This document shows positions 52,202 to 60,656 of a DNA stretch of 64,000 nucleotides, in pieces. The first letter of the stretch is position 1, and each line of letters opens with the position of its first letter. Location: the NCBI GenBank assembly GCA_017624735.1, contig JAGAMK010000060.1:1-64000 (forward strand), read 5' to 3'. The notes below the pieces were generated by a model. The model was given only the letters and a program-made list of their open reading frames with translations. It was not told the DNA's origin and searched no databases. The DNA comes from Clostridia bacterium. Its GTDB lineage: Bacteria; Bacillota; Clostridia; Oscillospirales; Acutalibacteraceae. The position numbers and the translations under genes were made by a program.

Positions 52202-52936
52202 ATGTCAGTAGTATCTATGAAACAGTTACTCGAGGCAGGTGTTCACTTTGGACACCAGACAAGAAGATGGAACCCTAAAATGGCTGAATACATCTTCACT
52301 GAAAGAAATGGTATTTATATCATTGACCTTCAGAAAACAGTAAAGAAACTTGAAGAGGCTTACAAAGTAATCAAAGAAGTTGCTGAAAATGGCGGCGAAG
52401 TTCTTTTTGTAGGCACAAAGAAGCAGGCTCAGAGCTCAGTTAAAGAAGAGGCTATGCGTTGTGGCATGCCTTTCGTTAATGCACGTTGGCTTGGTGGTAT
52501 GCTTACAAACTTCTCAACAATTAAGCAGAGAATCAAGAGACTTGCTCAGCTTAAAGCTATGAAAGAAGATGGCACATTTGACCTTCTTCCTAAAAAAGAA
52601 GTTGCTAAGTATGAACTTGAAATTGAAAAACTTGAAAAATACATTGGTGGTATCACAGAAATGAAAAAGCAGCCAGCTGCTATGTTCATTGTTGACCCAA
52701 GAAAAGAAAAGATTGCAGTTGCAGAAGCTAAGAAACTTGGTATTCCTGTAATCGCTATCGTTGACACAAACTGTGACCCAGACGATGTTGATTATGTTAT
52801 CCCTGGTAATGATGATGCTATCCGTGCTGTAAAACTTATTGCAGGTGCTATGGCTGATGCTATTATCGAAGGCAGACAGGGCGAGCAGATGGAAGTTGCT
52901 GTTGAAGAAACAGTAGCAGAAGAAGTTGCTGAATAA
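52202..52936 (+). CDS. rpsB: 30S ribosomal protein S2
   Basis: The 244-residue protein starts [20 protein letters not shown], with [23 protein letters not shown] (about 21-43), [14 protein letters not shown] (about 90-103), the coiled-coil-like helical arm (about 104-155), and [30 protein letters not shown] (about 164-193). The C-terminus is an acidic tail. S2 sits on the back of the 30S subunit. AAGGAGG lies 9 nt before the ATG; the frame is open upstream into the leader but without a binding site. tsf follows, as in most bacteria. Confidence 0.98.
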   Translation: MSVVSMKQLLEAGVHFGHQTRRWNPKMAEYIFTERNGIYIIDLQKTVKKLEEAYKVIKEVAENGGEVLFVGTKKQAQSSVKEEAMRCGMPFVNARWLGGMLTNFSTIKQRIKRLAQLKAMKEDGTFDLLPKKEVAKYELEIEKLEKYIGGITEMKKQPAAMFIVDPRKEKIAVAEAKKLGIPVIAIVDTNCDPDDVDYVIPGNDDAIRAVKLIAGAMADAIIEGRQGEQMEVAVEETVAEEVAE

Positions 52937-52949
52937 TTAAACTCTTTAT

Positions 52950-52979
52950 AGCCCGTGGCAAATAGTTACGGGCTGTTTT
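52950..52979 (+). terminator. intercistronic terminator-like hairpin between rpsB and tsf
   Basis: AGCCCGTGGC (52950-52959) pairs with GTTACGGGCT (52965-52974), followed by only GTTTTC. It is probably a partial terminator lowering tsf expression relative to rpsB. Confidence 0.6.
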
Positions 52980-53010
52980 CAAAAATATCGTAATATTGGA
53001 GGAAAAGAAA

Positions 53011-54111
53011 ATGGCATTTATTGCAAAAGACGTTCAGGCTCTTCGTGAGAAGACAGGCGTTGGTATGATGGATTGTAAAAAGGCTCTTGTTGAAACAGAT
53101 GGCGATATGGAGAAAGCTATCGATATTCTTAGAGAAAAAGGTCTTGCTTCTGCTGCTAAGAAAGCAAGCCGTGTAGCTGCTGAAGGTGTTGTTGCTGCTT
53201 ATAGTGACGCTAATGCAGGTGCGCTTGTTGAAATTAACTGTGAAACAGACTTCGTTGCTAAAGGTGAACCATTTGTAAACCTTGCTGCTAAAGTTGTTAA
53301 GACTGTTGTTGCTGCAAAGCCTGCTGATGTTGAAGCTCTTCTTGCTACAAAGGCAGTCGATTCTGACAAAACAGTTGAAGAAGAAGTTCAAGAAGTTTTC
53401 CTTGCTCTTCGTGAAAACATGAAAGTTCGTAGATTTGCTCTTGTTGAAGGTCATACAGCAACATATATCCACGCAGGTGGTACTGTTGGTGTTATCGTTG
53501 CATTTGATACTGATGATGCAACAGCAGCAAAAGCAGAATTTGACGCAATGGGCAAAAACGTTGCAATGCAGATTGCAGCTATGAACCCAGAATATTTAGG
53601 CAAATCAGATATTTCTGATGAAGAACTTGCAAAGATGAAGTCAATTACAGTTGACAGTGCACTCAATAAGCCTGATTCACTTCCTGTTCCAATTCTTAAC
53701 AGTATTATTGCAGAAGCAATCAATGATAAGAAATGGAGCGACGAAGACGCTAACATTTACAATGGTCTTGACCAGAAACAGAGAAAGAACTTCGTTAACT
53801 TCATTTCAAAAGAAGCTTATGCTACAATGGCTGAAATCGCAGTTTCACACAAAGCAGAAATCTCTGAAAACAAAATCTTCGTTGGTCTTGTACAGGGTCG
53901 TCTTGCAAAACAGATTAAAGAAGTTTGTCTTCTTGAACAGACATTCGTTCGTTCTGACCTCTTTGATGGTGCAGTTAGCGGTTATGTAGATTCAGTTGCT
54001 AAAGAACTTGGTGCTGACATCAAGGTAACAAGCTTTGTTCGTTTTGAAAAAGGCGAAGGCATTGAAAAGAAAGAAGAAAACTTTGCTGCAGAAATCGCAA
54101 GCATGATGTAA
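53011..54111 (+). CDS. tsf: elongation factor Ts
   Basis: The 366-residue nucleotide exchange factor for EF-Tu begins FIAKDVQALREKTGVGMMDCKKAL (the UBA-like N-terminal domain, about 3-55). It contains the EF-Tu-contacting INCETDFVAKG (about 75-85), then two core repeats with VRRFALVEGH and MNPEYLGKSD, and a C-terminal module with LLEQTFVRSD. It is longer than the approximately 290-residue proteins of Bacillus and E. coli because of a middle insertion. The ATG follows TTGGAGG at 10 nt; an in-frame extension upstream lies in the binding site. Confidence 0.97.
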   Translation: MAFIAKDVQALREKTGVGMMDCKKALVETDGDMEKAIDILREKGLASAAKKASRVAAEGVVAAYSDANAGALVEINCETDFVAKGEPFVNLAAKVVKTVVAAKPADVEALLATKAVDSDKTVEEEVQEVFLALRENMKVRRFALVEGHTATYIHAGGTVGVIVAFDTDDATAAKAEFDAMGKNVAMQIAAMNPEYLGKSDISDEELAKMKSITVDSALNKPDSLPVPILNSIIAEAINDKKWSDEDANIYNGLDQKQRKNFVNFISKEAYATMAEIAVSHKAEISENKIFVGLVQGRLAKQIKEVCLLEQTFVRSDLFDGAVSGYVDSVAKELGADIKVTSFVRFEKGEGIEKKEENFAAEIASMM

Positions 54112-54130
54112 TTTCAATATAAAGTCCATT

Positions 54131-54166
54131 AAAGCGTACAGTTTGTACTGTGCGCTTTATTTTTTT
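54131..54166 (+). terminator. terminator of rpsB-tsf
   Basis: AAAGCGTACAGT (54131-54142) pairs with ACTGTGCGCTTT (54147-54158), then ATTTTTTT. Confidence 0.9.
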
Positions 54167-54240
54167 GCTTGTAAATTAATAAATCTTAATGTAAAATTAT
54201 ATTATTATATTTTAACCCATATAATTTATGGGTGATTACT

Positions 54241-54954
54241 GTGAAAAAATATACTTCTATTTTATTATCAGCAGTTGTTATAATATTAAGTCTTTTATTC
54301 TGTAAAATTCAAAAAACCTCATCAGACAATATTATATTAAATGAAATGCCTGTAATAATTATAGATGCAGGTCATGGTGGAGAAGATGGGGGAGCTGTTG
54401 CGGATGATGGTACATTAGAAAAAGACCTAAATTTAGATATTGCCTTAAAACTAAATAATATTTTATCTGTAATGGGTTATAAAACTTATCTTATTCGTAC
54501 AACTGATACAGCAATTCATACATCTGGCGATACAATACGTCAAAGAAAAATATCAGACATAAAAAATCGTTTTGCTATAATGAATAAATATGATAATTGT
54601 CTTTATATCAGTATTCATCAAAACAAATTTAACGATAAAAGTGTACACGGTGCACAAACTTTTTATTCACCTAACAACAATGAAAGCAAAGTTTTAGCTG
54701 ATTTTGTTCAAAAATCAATTTCAAGTCAATTACAGACAGAAAATAAACGACTTATCAAGAAATCAGGAACAGATATATATATCCTTTACAATGCAACAAA
54801 ACCAACGATTATGGTTGAATGTGGATTTGTATCAAATGATAATGAACTAAAAAAGCTCAAAGACAGTGTCTATCAAAACAAAATGGCAATTTCTATTGCT
54901 TTTGGAATTATAAATTATAATGTTTCGGAGGTCAAAAATGGCTCAGAAATCTAA
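54241..54954 (+). CDS. N-acetylmuramoyl-L-alanine amidase, CwlD-like
   Basis: The 237-residue protein has an N-terminal membrane anchor or signal (about 5-23) and an Amidase_3 domain that cuts the peptide from muramic acid. Zinc ligands are in IIDAGHGGEDGG (about 40-51), LEKDLNLDIALKL (Glu, about 57) and YISIHQNKF (His, about 124). The catalytic Glu is in MVECGFVSND (about 198). Length and anchor suit CwlD, the amidase that makes muramic-delta-lactam in spore cortex, and spoIIIAA elsewhere in the window supports sporulation. The start is a GTG after GGGTGA; a second GTG nine bases upstream is less well placed. It overlaps radA by 17 bases. Confidence 0.85.
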   Translation: MKKYTSILLSAVVIILSLLFCKIQKTSSDNIILNEMPVIIIDAGHGGEDGGAVADDGTLEKDLNLDIALKLNNILSVMGYKTYLIRTTDTAIHTSGDTIRQRKISDIKNRFAIMNKYDNCLYISIHQNKFNDKSVHGAQTFYSPNNNESKVLADFVQKSISSQLQTENKRLIKKSGTDIYILYNATKPTIMVECGFVSNDNELKKLKDSVYQNKMAISIAFGIINYNVSEVKNGSEI

Positions 54955-56314
54955 ATCAATATACATTTGCAGTGAGTGTGGCTATGAAACTCCACGTTGG
55001 CTCGGTCAATGTCCGGGATGTAGTGAGTGGAACACTTTGAATGAAGAAATTAGAACTGTTGTAAAGGATAAACCTGCATCAAAAATCCTCATAGGTTCAA
55101 ATCGTAGCAGAGCATATCCGCTTACAGAAATTACTGCAGACACAGGCCACAGATATAATACCGGATTAAAAGAACTCAACAGAGTGCTCGGCGGTGGTCT
55201 TGTTAAAGGTTCGGTTGTACTTTTAAGTGGTGACCCAGGGATTGGTAAATCAACAATTCTTTTGCAAATTTGTGAATATTTAGGTGAAGGCTTAAAGATT
55301 TTGTATGTTTCAGGAGAAGAATCTGCTCATCAAATAAAACTTCGTGCTTCAAGACTTAAAGTTGCAACAGAAAATCTTTCAATACTTTGTGAAACTGATG
55401 CACAGTATATTTGTGAATATATTCAGTCCGAAAAGCCTGATATTGTCATCGTTGATTCAATTCAGACAATGGAAATAGGGGAGTTAAATTCATCTCCGGG
55501 AAGCGTTACACAGGTTCGCGAATCTACAAATTTATTTACAAGAACAGCAAAGGCATCAAATATTCCGATTTTCCTTGTTGGCCATGTTAATAAAGATGGT
55601 AATATTGCAGGTCCTAAAGTACTTGAACATATTGTTGACTGTGTTCTCTACTTTGAGGGTGATAGAAATACATCATATCGAATTTTACGAGCAGTTAAAA
55701 ACCGTTATGGTTCTACTAATGAAATAGGTGTGTTTGAAATGCTTGATAACGGACTTTGTGAAGTTGAAAATCCGTCTATGATGCTAATTTCCGGTAAACC
55801 AAAAAATGTATCAGGAACTTGTGTTGCATGTCTTATGGAAGGTTCCCGCCCTATCCTTGCTGAAGTTCAAAGTCTTGTGACTCCAAGTGGTTTTGGTAAT
55901 CCACGCAGAATGGCGACAGGTATTGATTACGGCAGAATGGCAATGCTTATCGCTGTACTTGAAAAAAGATGCGGATATTTCCTTGGAAATATGGATTGCT
56001 ACACTAATGTTATTGGTGGACTCCGCATTGACGAAACAGCAGCCGATTTGTCAATAGCTCTTGCAATCGTTTCAAGTTTAAAGGATGTTGTTGTACCTGA
56101 CAAAACACTTGCATTCGGTGAAATAGGCTTGGCAGGAGAAATCCGTTCAGTTAATAATTGTGAACAAAGAATAAAAGAAGCATCAAAATTAGGATTTGAA
56201 AAATGCGTTATTCCGTATCATAACTATTCAAAACTTCCTAAATACTTATTTAATGAAATAGAAATTGTTCCTGCCAAAAATATTAGACAAGCATTTGAGG
56301 CGATTATGAATTGA
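54938..56314 (+). CDS. radA: DNA repair protein RadA (Sms)
   Basis: The 458-residue RecA-like branch-migration helicase starts with a zinc finger (CSECG and CPGC, about 11-31). A RecA-type ATPase follows, with SGDPGIGKST (about 97-106) and VIVDSIQTM (about 170). The RadA motif KNRYGSTNEIG (about 251-261) has Tyr where KNRFG is usual. The C-terminal Lon-protease-like domain (about 285-455) lacks the protease serine function as in other RadA. TCGGAGG precedes the ATG inside the preceding gene. It overlaps the next gene by four bases (TTGA). Confidence 0.96.
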   Translation: MAQKSKSIYICSECGYETPRWLGQCPGCSEWNTLNEEIRTVVKDKPASKILIGSNRSRAYPLTEITADTGHRYNTGLKELNRVLGGGLVKGSVVLLSGDPGIGKSTILLQICEYLGEGLKILYVSGEESAHQIKLRASRLKVATENLSILCETDAQYICEYIQSEKPDIVIVDSIQTMEIGELNSSPGSVTQVRESTNLFTRTAKASNIPIFLVGHVNKDGNIAGPKVLEHIVDCVLYFEGDRNTSYRILRAVKNRYGSTNEIGVFEMLDNGLCEVENPSMMLISGKPKNVSGTCVACLMEGSRPILAEVQSLVTPSGFGNPRRMATGIDYGRMAMLIAVLEKRCGYFLGNMDCYTNVIGGLRIDETAADLSIALAIVSSLKDVVVPDKTLAFGEIGLAGEIRSVNNCEQRIKEASKLGFEKCVIPYHNYSKLPKYLFNEIEIVPAKNIRQAFEAIMN

Positions 56315-57066
56315 ATGAAAGATTTTTAATAAATTCCAATCTTCCCGAAAACAAAGTTACAACCATATTCGCAAACATTGACGATATTGCACTTAAAAAC
56401 GTTTTTGATAAATTATTGATAAAAGTTGTTAATACTACTCAAAATGCTTTTTTAGACACTCCTGTGAGCCAACACGCTGATATTTTGTTAAATCATGTTG
56501 GGAAATCAGCTTTTTTGGTAGATGCAAATCAAAAAGAACTTTGTAGTTTTATTGAAAATAATGGCGGGAAAACTATTATTATAGATAATATAAAATCACC
56601 ATATCCAAATGATTGCTTGCTGAACTTTGCAGATATTGGTGATTATATAATATGTAACCACTCAATTTTGACAAAAGAAATTGTTGATTTATTACCAAAA
56701 AAACAGATTATTGATGTTAAACAGGGATATTCAAAATGTTCTGTATGCATTTGCAAACACAACACCATCATAACTGACGATATTTCGATTTATAACGCGG
56801 TTTCACAGTATGATGATATAAAATCATTACTGGTGGAAAAGGGAAGCGTACACATAGATAAATACGATTACGGCTTTATAGGTGGTTGTTGCGGTTTGGT
56901 AGATAAGGATATATTATTCTTTAATGGTGATTTATCAACACATTCAAACTTTGACAAAATCAAAAATTTCTTGTATGATAATGGTATAAATTACATTGAT
57001 ATTAAAGGTAAGCCTTTAACAGATATAGGAAGTATTATTCCGATAATGGAAAAAGATGGTGAATAG
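56311..57066 (+). CDS. unassigned protein, possibly DUF6873/GME-fold
   Basis: The 251-residue soluble protein has alternating beta-alpha character without membrane segments. Its C-terminal half contains YGFIGGCCGLVDKDILFFNGDL (about 189-210), and a Cys pair appears in KCSVCICKH (about 143-151). The Gly-rich GGCCG segment followed by a GDL turn resembles proteins annotated as DUF6873 with the guanidine-modifying-enzyme fold, but I hold this loosely. The start is a TTG sharing TTGA with the radA stop and with TTGAGG upstream, so translation is coupled to radA. No function is proposed. Confidence 0.55.
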   Translation: MNERFLINSNLPENKVTTIFANIDDIALKNVFDKLLIKVVNTTQNAFLDTPVSQHADILLNHVGKSAFLVDANQKELCSFIENNGGKTIIIDNIKSPYPNDCLLNFADIGDYIICNHSILTKEIVDLLPKKQIIDVKQGYSKCSVCICKHNTIITDDISIYNAVSQYDDIKSLLVEKGSVHIDKYDYGFIGGCCGLVDKDILFFNGDLSTHSNFDKIKNFLYDNGINYIDIKGKPLTDIGSIIPIMEKDGE

Positions 57067-57067
57067 A

Positions 57068-57256
57068 ATGAAAAAAGGATATTTTATAACTTATCTGGGT
57101 GCTGCTGCAACAATGGGAATTGTTCTCTCAAAGGCAAGCAAAATGACAAAAAAATACGGCCAACCATTAAAAGAAAAGAAGAAAATGTCAGTTGATAAAT
57201 TAGCTAAAACTGCCGAAAAAGGTGTTAATTTATTGTTTGACAAAGTTATTAAATAA
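57068..57256 (+). CDS. small protein with one hydrophobic segment (unknown)
   Basis: The 62-residue protein has a short hydrophobic segment (about 4-22, YFITYLGAAATMGIVL) followed by a strongly basic Lys-rich tail. It may be a tail-exposed membrane protein or a small DNA- or phospholipid-binding protein. The ATG lies two bases after the preceding stop, with GGTGAATAG as a weak binding site. The terminator just behind it closes the radA operon, so it is the last gene of that unit. I do not recognise it. Confidence 0.6.
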   Translation: MKKGYFITYLGAAATMGIVLSKASKMTKKYGQPLKEKKKMSVDKLAKTAEKGVNLLFDKVIK

Positions 57257-57272
57257 TTGTATTTAATTATTC

Positions 57273-57302
57273 AAAGCATCTCTTCTTTATAGAGGTGCTT
57301 TA
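57273..57302 (+). terminator. terminator after the radA operon
   Basis: AAAGCATCTCT (57273-57283) pairs with AGAGGTGCTTT (57291-57301), followed by an AT-rich ATATATTTT. Confidence 0.7.
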
Positions 57303-57320
57303 TATATTTTGGTGTTAATT

Positions 57321-57812
57321 ATGAATAAAGTAATTATAATTGGTTGTCCTGGTTCGGGTAAAACAACCTTTGCAGAAAAACTGCATAAATGTACTGAAAT
57401 ACCATTGTATTATCTTGATGCGATATGGCATAAACCTGACAAAACGCATATTTCAAGAGAAGATTTTGACGAAAGAATACAAGAAATATTTAATAAAGAT
57501 AAGTGGATAATTGATGGCAATTATAAAAGAACAATAGAAATAAGAGTTAAAGAATGTGATACGGTTTTTCTCTTTGATTTACCAACAGAAGTTTGTTTGC
57601 AAGGTGCAACAGAAAGAATTGGTAAAGGACGTTACGATTTGCCTTGGATAGAAACAGAGTTAGACCTTGAATTTAAGCAATTTATAGAAGGATTTTCAGA
57701 AAAAACATTACCATATATTTATGAGTTAATTGATAAATACAAGTCAGAAAAAAACGTCATAATCTTCAAATCAAGAAAAGATGCAGATGAATATATTAGC
57801 AATTTGAAATAA
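57321..57812 (+). CDS. P-loop NTPase, adenylate-kinase-like (FlaR/topology-modulation type)
   Basis: The 163-residue cytoplasmic protein has the Walker A IIGCPGSGKTTFAEKL at its N-terminus (about 5-20), DAIWHKP (about 33-39), the segment KWIIDGNYKRTIEIR (about 61-75) with the family's DGNY motif, FLFDLPTEVCL (about 83-93) and a C-terminal helix pair. This is the small kinase-like family annotated as DNA topology modulation protein FlaR or adenylate kinase homologue. Phosphate acceptor unknown. The binding site (TTGGTG) is modest; the upstream GTG is within it. It appears monocistronic. Confidence 0.8.
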   Translation: MNKVIIIGCPGSGKTTFAEKLHKCTEIPLYYLDAIWHKPDKTHISREDFDERIQEIFNKDKWIIDGNYKRTIEIRVKECDTVFLFDLPTEVCLQGATERIGKGRYDLPWIETELDLEFKQFIEGFSEKTLPYIYELIDKYKSEKNVIIFKSRKDADEYISNLK

Positions 57813-57878
57813 TTTTCATATTCTTTTAGACACTTTTTATTCTTTGTCCGTCTTATATAGTGAAAGGTGGTAAAAACT

Positions 57879-58553
57879 ATGTTTAAAAACATTTTTAAGA
57901 AAAAACAATCTATCCATGCACAATCTGTCGTTGATTTGAGAGATTACACTCCACAAGCTTTAAACAACATTAAAGTTATTGAAGCTGTTGCTTTATTAAT
58001 TCTTCCCGAAAATCCAAGTAATGAATTTATTGAGGCTTTTTCGAAAATAAAACTTGATGCAGTTGGATTCAAGTTGAATTTGCCAATAGATAAAAAGGTT
58101 GCTATGTTTAATGGTGTTACATCGCTTTCAAGTGTAAAGTTGGCTGACAATACGGTGGGAGTTTTCAATGGAATTGTAATTATAGGACAAATGATTGAAA
58201 ACAAAAATGCACAATACATTGTTAATGGAATTGTACTGAAAAAAATCGGACTTCAAAACAATAGTCAATGTCTTATGGAAAATGGTTTGATATTTGAAAT
58301 GGATTTTGATGAAAATAAAGTGAAACTGTTTTCAAATAAAATTGAAATTGATGCGTCGTTTATTCGCAATATACAAGATGGTACACTTATTGCAGCAGGT
58401 GACACTATAGTTTTTAATAATGATATTACCGAAGAAATAATTGTTGAAAAGAATGTTCAATTTTTTGCAGGGAATAAAATTAAATGTAATAAAGATATTA
58501 AAGGCTGCGTTCAGGCAAGGTCTTGTGTTGGTAACAAAATTGTAGTTGAATAA
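57879..58553 (+). CDS. unknown beta-rich protein coupled to a sigma factor
   Basis: The 224-residue protein starts with a basic stretch (MFKNIFKKKQ). An N-terminal alpha/beta part follows (about 20-70; VIEAVALLILPENPSNEF). From about 75 on there are short repeating turns of the NG(V/I)V kind, for example FNGVTSL, FNGIVIIG, VNGIVLKK and ENGLIFEMD, suggesting a right-handed beta-solenoid somewhat like bactofilins. There is no signal peptide. AAAGGTGG lies before the ATG. The sigma-factor gene begins 5 bp after its stop with no binding site of its own, so the two are likely translated together. I cannot assign a function. Confidence 0.65.
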   Translation: MFKNIFKKKQSIHAQSVVDLRDYTPQALNNIKVIEAVALLILPENPSNEFIEAFSKIKLDAVGFKLNLPIDKKVAMFNGVTSLSSVKLADNTVGVFNGIVIIGQMIENKNAQYIVNGIVLKKIGLQNNSQCLMENGLIFEMDFDENKVKLFSNKIEIDASFIRNIQDGTLIAAGDTIVFNNDITEEIIVEKNVQFFAGNKIKCNKDIKGCVQARSCVGNKIVVE

Positions 58554-58558
58554 ACGAT

Positions 58559-59008
58559 ATGAATAAAACAATTCAAATACTATATGAAAAATATTTTTCT
58601 GCTGTTTACAAGTATTTCTGCAAAAAGACCAATCAGGATGATGCCGAAGACCTTGCACAACAGACTTTTTTAAAACTAATTACATATATATCCTGTATTG
58701 ATAAAATTCACTCACCAAAATCATTAGTGTTTACAGTTGCAAAAAGTGTTTTATCTGACTATTACAGAAATAAGAAAACAATTGAAATTGCTATCTCATT
58801 TGATGAGTTATGTGATTATACTGATAATTATGATTTTACAGACGAAATTGAATCTACAGATTTTCTTAATAAACTCACAAAACGAGAACATCAAATAGTA
58901 GATTTGAAAGTTCAGGGTTATACCAGCAAGGAAATCGGTGAAAAACTTGGTGTGTCAGGTTCGACAGTTCGGACATATCTTGAAAATATCAGGAAAAAGA
59001 TTAGATAA
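58559..59008 (+). CDS. sigma-70 family (ECF-like) RNA polymerase sigma factor
   Basis: The 149-residue protein has a sigma region 2 (about 8-75; YEKYFSAVYKYFCKKT, then DDAEDLAQQTFLKL and FTVAKSVLSDYYRNKK). A region 4 follows (about 100-148; LTKREHQIVDLKVQGYTSKEIGEKLGVSGSTVRTYLENIRKKI), giving it the two-domain ECF layout. It is short and its region 4 resembles LuxR-like helices. No anti-sigma gene with a membrane segment follows. Instead the upstream neighbour is an unknown beta-rich protein, which might play that part. Start without clear binding site. Confidence 0.82.
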   Translation: MNKTIQILYEKYFSAVYKYFCKKTNQDDAEDLAQQTFLKLITYISCIDKIHSPKSLVFTVAKSVLSDYYRNKKTIEIAISFDELCDYTDNYDFTDEIESTDFLNKLTKREHQIVDLKVQGYTSKEIGEKLGVSGSTVRTYLENIRKKIR

Positions 59009-59033
59009 CAATGTGATTGAAAGGAACAGTATT

Positions 59034-59504
59034 ATGGTTAGAAAAGCAACAATCGATGATATATCTGCAATAGCAGAATTATATCGTGAACAATTCAAAG
59101 AAATGTCAAAACTGATTCCTGATTTCATAAAAGAAGGGGACCAAAGTATAGAGTTTCTTGAAAAAACTATTTCAAATGATGATTCTGATATTCTTGTTTA
59201 TGAAAATTGTGGTAGTGTTGTAGGTTTTATTTTACTTCAAGCAAAACAAAGACCTGATTTTCAGTTTATTGTTTCCGGAAAGCATTGTTTTATAATGGAT
59301 TTAATTGTTACTGAAAATCAACGTGGTAAAGGTTTTGGTACTGCTCTTATGAATTCTGCAAAAAATTGGGCAAAAGTGCATAATTGTAATATTGTTAGTC
59401 TTGACGTACTTTCAAATAATCCCAAAGCAATCGATTTATACGAGAAACTTGGTTTTATCCCCAAAGCACAAGAAATGTACTTTAGAATTGAATGTGAGAA
59501 ATAA
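59034..59504 (+). CDS. GNAT-family N-acetyltransferase
   Basis: The 156-residue protein has the GNAT fold: VRKATIDDISAIAELYREQF at the start and the central strand FIMDLIVTENQRGKGFGTALMNSAKNWA (about 87-114). The acetyl-CoA loop is RGKGFG. The closing motif is LDVLSNNPKAIDLYEKLGFI (about 123-142). The acceptor is unknown. AAAGGA stands 9 nt before the ATG, 25 bp after the sigma-factor stop. It may belong to the same transcript as the next two genes, which follow with 2-bp spacing and an 8-bp overlap. Confidence 0.88.
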   Translation: MVRKATIDDISAIAELYREQFKEMSKLIPDFIKEGDQSIEFLEKTISNDDSDILVYENCGSVVGFILLQAKQRPDFQFIVSGKHCFIMDLIVTENQRGKGFGTALMNSAKNWAKVHNCNIVSLDVLSNNPKAIDLYEKLGFIPKAQEMYFRIECEK

Positions 59505-59506
59505 CT

Positions 59507-60004
59507 ATGCCACAACATCCATTTCCACCCTTATGTGATAAAAATTCAAAAATACTTATTTTAGGTAGTTTTCCGTCTGTGAAATCACGTGAGCAGATGT
59601 TTTTCTACGGTCATCCGCAAAACAGATTTTGGAAAGTTCTTTCAGCTGTTATGGGTGATGAAACTCCAGTAACAATTGAAGAAAAAAGAAACTTTTTACT
59701 CTCAAACAGCATAGCCTTATGGGATGTAATTGCATCTTGCGATATTACAGGTAGTTCTGACAGTTCAATAAAAAATGTTGTTGTAAATGATTTGAGTGAA
59801 ATTTTTGATAATGCAGATATAAAACAAATCTTTGTAAACGGCAAAACAGCAGAAAAGTATTATAATAAGTACATTCGAGATGTTATCAAAAGAGAGGCAA
59901 TTTGCCTGCCGTCGACTTCACCTGCTAACGCGGGATGGAATGTTGACAAGCTTATTATCGAGTGGAAAACCATTAAATTATATTTAGGTGACAATAATGA
60001 ATGA
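59507..60004 (+). CDS. DNA-deoxyinosine glycosylase (uracil-DNA glycosylase superfamily)
   Basis: The 165-residue protein fits the hypoxanthine-DNA glycosylase family. HPFPPLCDKNSKILILGSFPSVKSRE (about 4-29) forms motif 1. FYGHPQNRFWKVL (about 33-45), SIALWDVIASCDITGSSDSSIKN (about 67-89) and the motif 2 STSPANAGW (about 137-145) follow. It removes deaminated adenine (hypoxanthine) from DNA. Characteristic are the GHPQNRFW segment and the SPA(N) loop. It starts two bases after the GNAT stop and overlaps the next gene by 8 bases. Confidence 0.87.
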   Translation: MPQHPFPPLCDKNSKILILGSFPSVKSREQMFFYGHPQNRFWKVLSAVMGDETPVTIEEKRNFLLSNSIALWDVIASCDITGSSDSSIKNVVVNDLSEIFDNADIKQIFVNGKTAEKYYNKYIRDVIKREAICLPSTSPANAGWNVDKLIIEWKTIKLYLGDNNE

Positions 60005-60611
60005 AAAATTAATAGAGTATATAGAAACAAATATTTTTCCTGAATATTCAAAAAATGATGACGGTCATGGAATCGAGCATATAAACTATGTAATTGAGCG
60101 TTCTTTTCGTTTCGCCGAGCAATTTGAAAATATAGATTTAAATATGCTTTATGCAATTGCATCCTTTCACGACATAGCACATCATATTGATAAAAACAAT
60201 CACGAGAAACTGTCAGCACAAATTTTTTACGAAAATGAAGATATGAAATCATTTTTCACGGATGACCAACGAATTGTTATTAAAGAGGCAATAGAAGACC
60301 ACAGAGCATCTGCAAATCATCTGCCACGTAGTGATTACGGTAAAATTATTTCTTCTGCAGACCGTTCAACCAGTATTAAAGAATTCTTAACAAGAACTCA
60401 TTCTTTTACATTAAATCATCACCCAGACTTAACAATAGAACAAATTATTGAAAGGGGATATAGCCACACAAAAGATAAATACGGATTTGACGGCTATGCT
60501 AAAAGCTTTGTATATGATGTTGAATATATTGATTTTTTAAATAAAATAAATGAGCTGTTAAGCGACTATGAAAAATATGAAATCATGTACAGACAAATAA
60601 ATAATATTTAA
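59997..60611 (+). CDS. HD-domain phosphohydrolase
   Basis: The 204-residue protein carries an HD metal-site pattern: HGIEHINYVIERSFRFAEQ (first His, about 22-40), the HD pair in ASFHDIAHHID (about 59-69), EDHRAS (about 101) and ADRSTSIKEFLTRT (Asp, about 122). Members hydrolyse nucleotide or other phosphate esters. The start follows TTAGGTGAC and sits in the end of the glycosylase gene. It closes the small cluster of sigma factor, acetyltransferase, glycosylase and HD protein. Substrate not deducible. Confidence 0.85.
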   Translation: MNEKLIEYIETNIFPEYSKNDDGHGIEHINYVIERSFRFAEQFENIDLNMLYAIASFHDIAHHIDKNNHEKLSAQIFYENEDMKSFFTDDQRIVIKEAIEDHRASANHLPRSDYGKIISSADRSTSIKEFLTRTHSFTLNHHPDLTIEQIIERGYSHTKDKYGFDGYAKSFVYDVEYIDFLNKINELLSDYEKYEIMYRQINNI

Positions 60612-60647
60612 AAAGGACCTTGCATAAAGAATGCAGAGTCCTTTTTT
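60610..60647. terminator. bidirectional terminator
   Basis: AAAAGGAC (60611-60618) pairs with GTCCTTTT (60638-60645), with an inner TGCAT/ATGCA stem. It has A and T flanks on both sides and separates the HD gene from the convergent yfhO-like gene. Confidence 0.8.
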
Positions 60648-60656
60648 GATGTGTTA

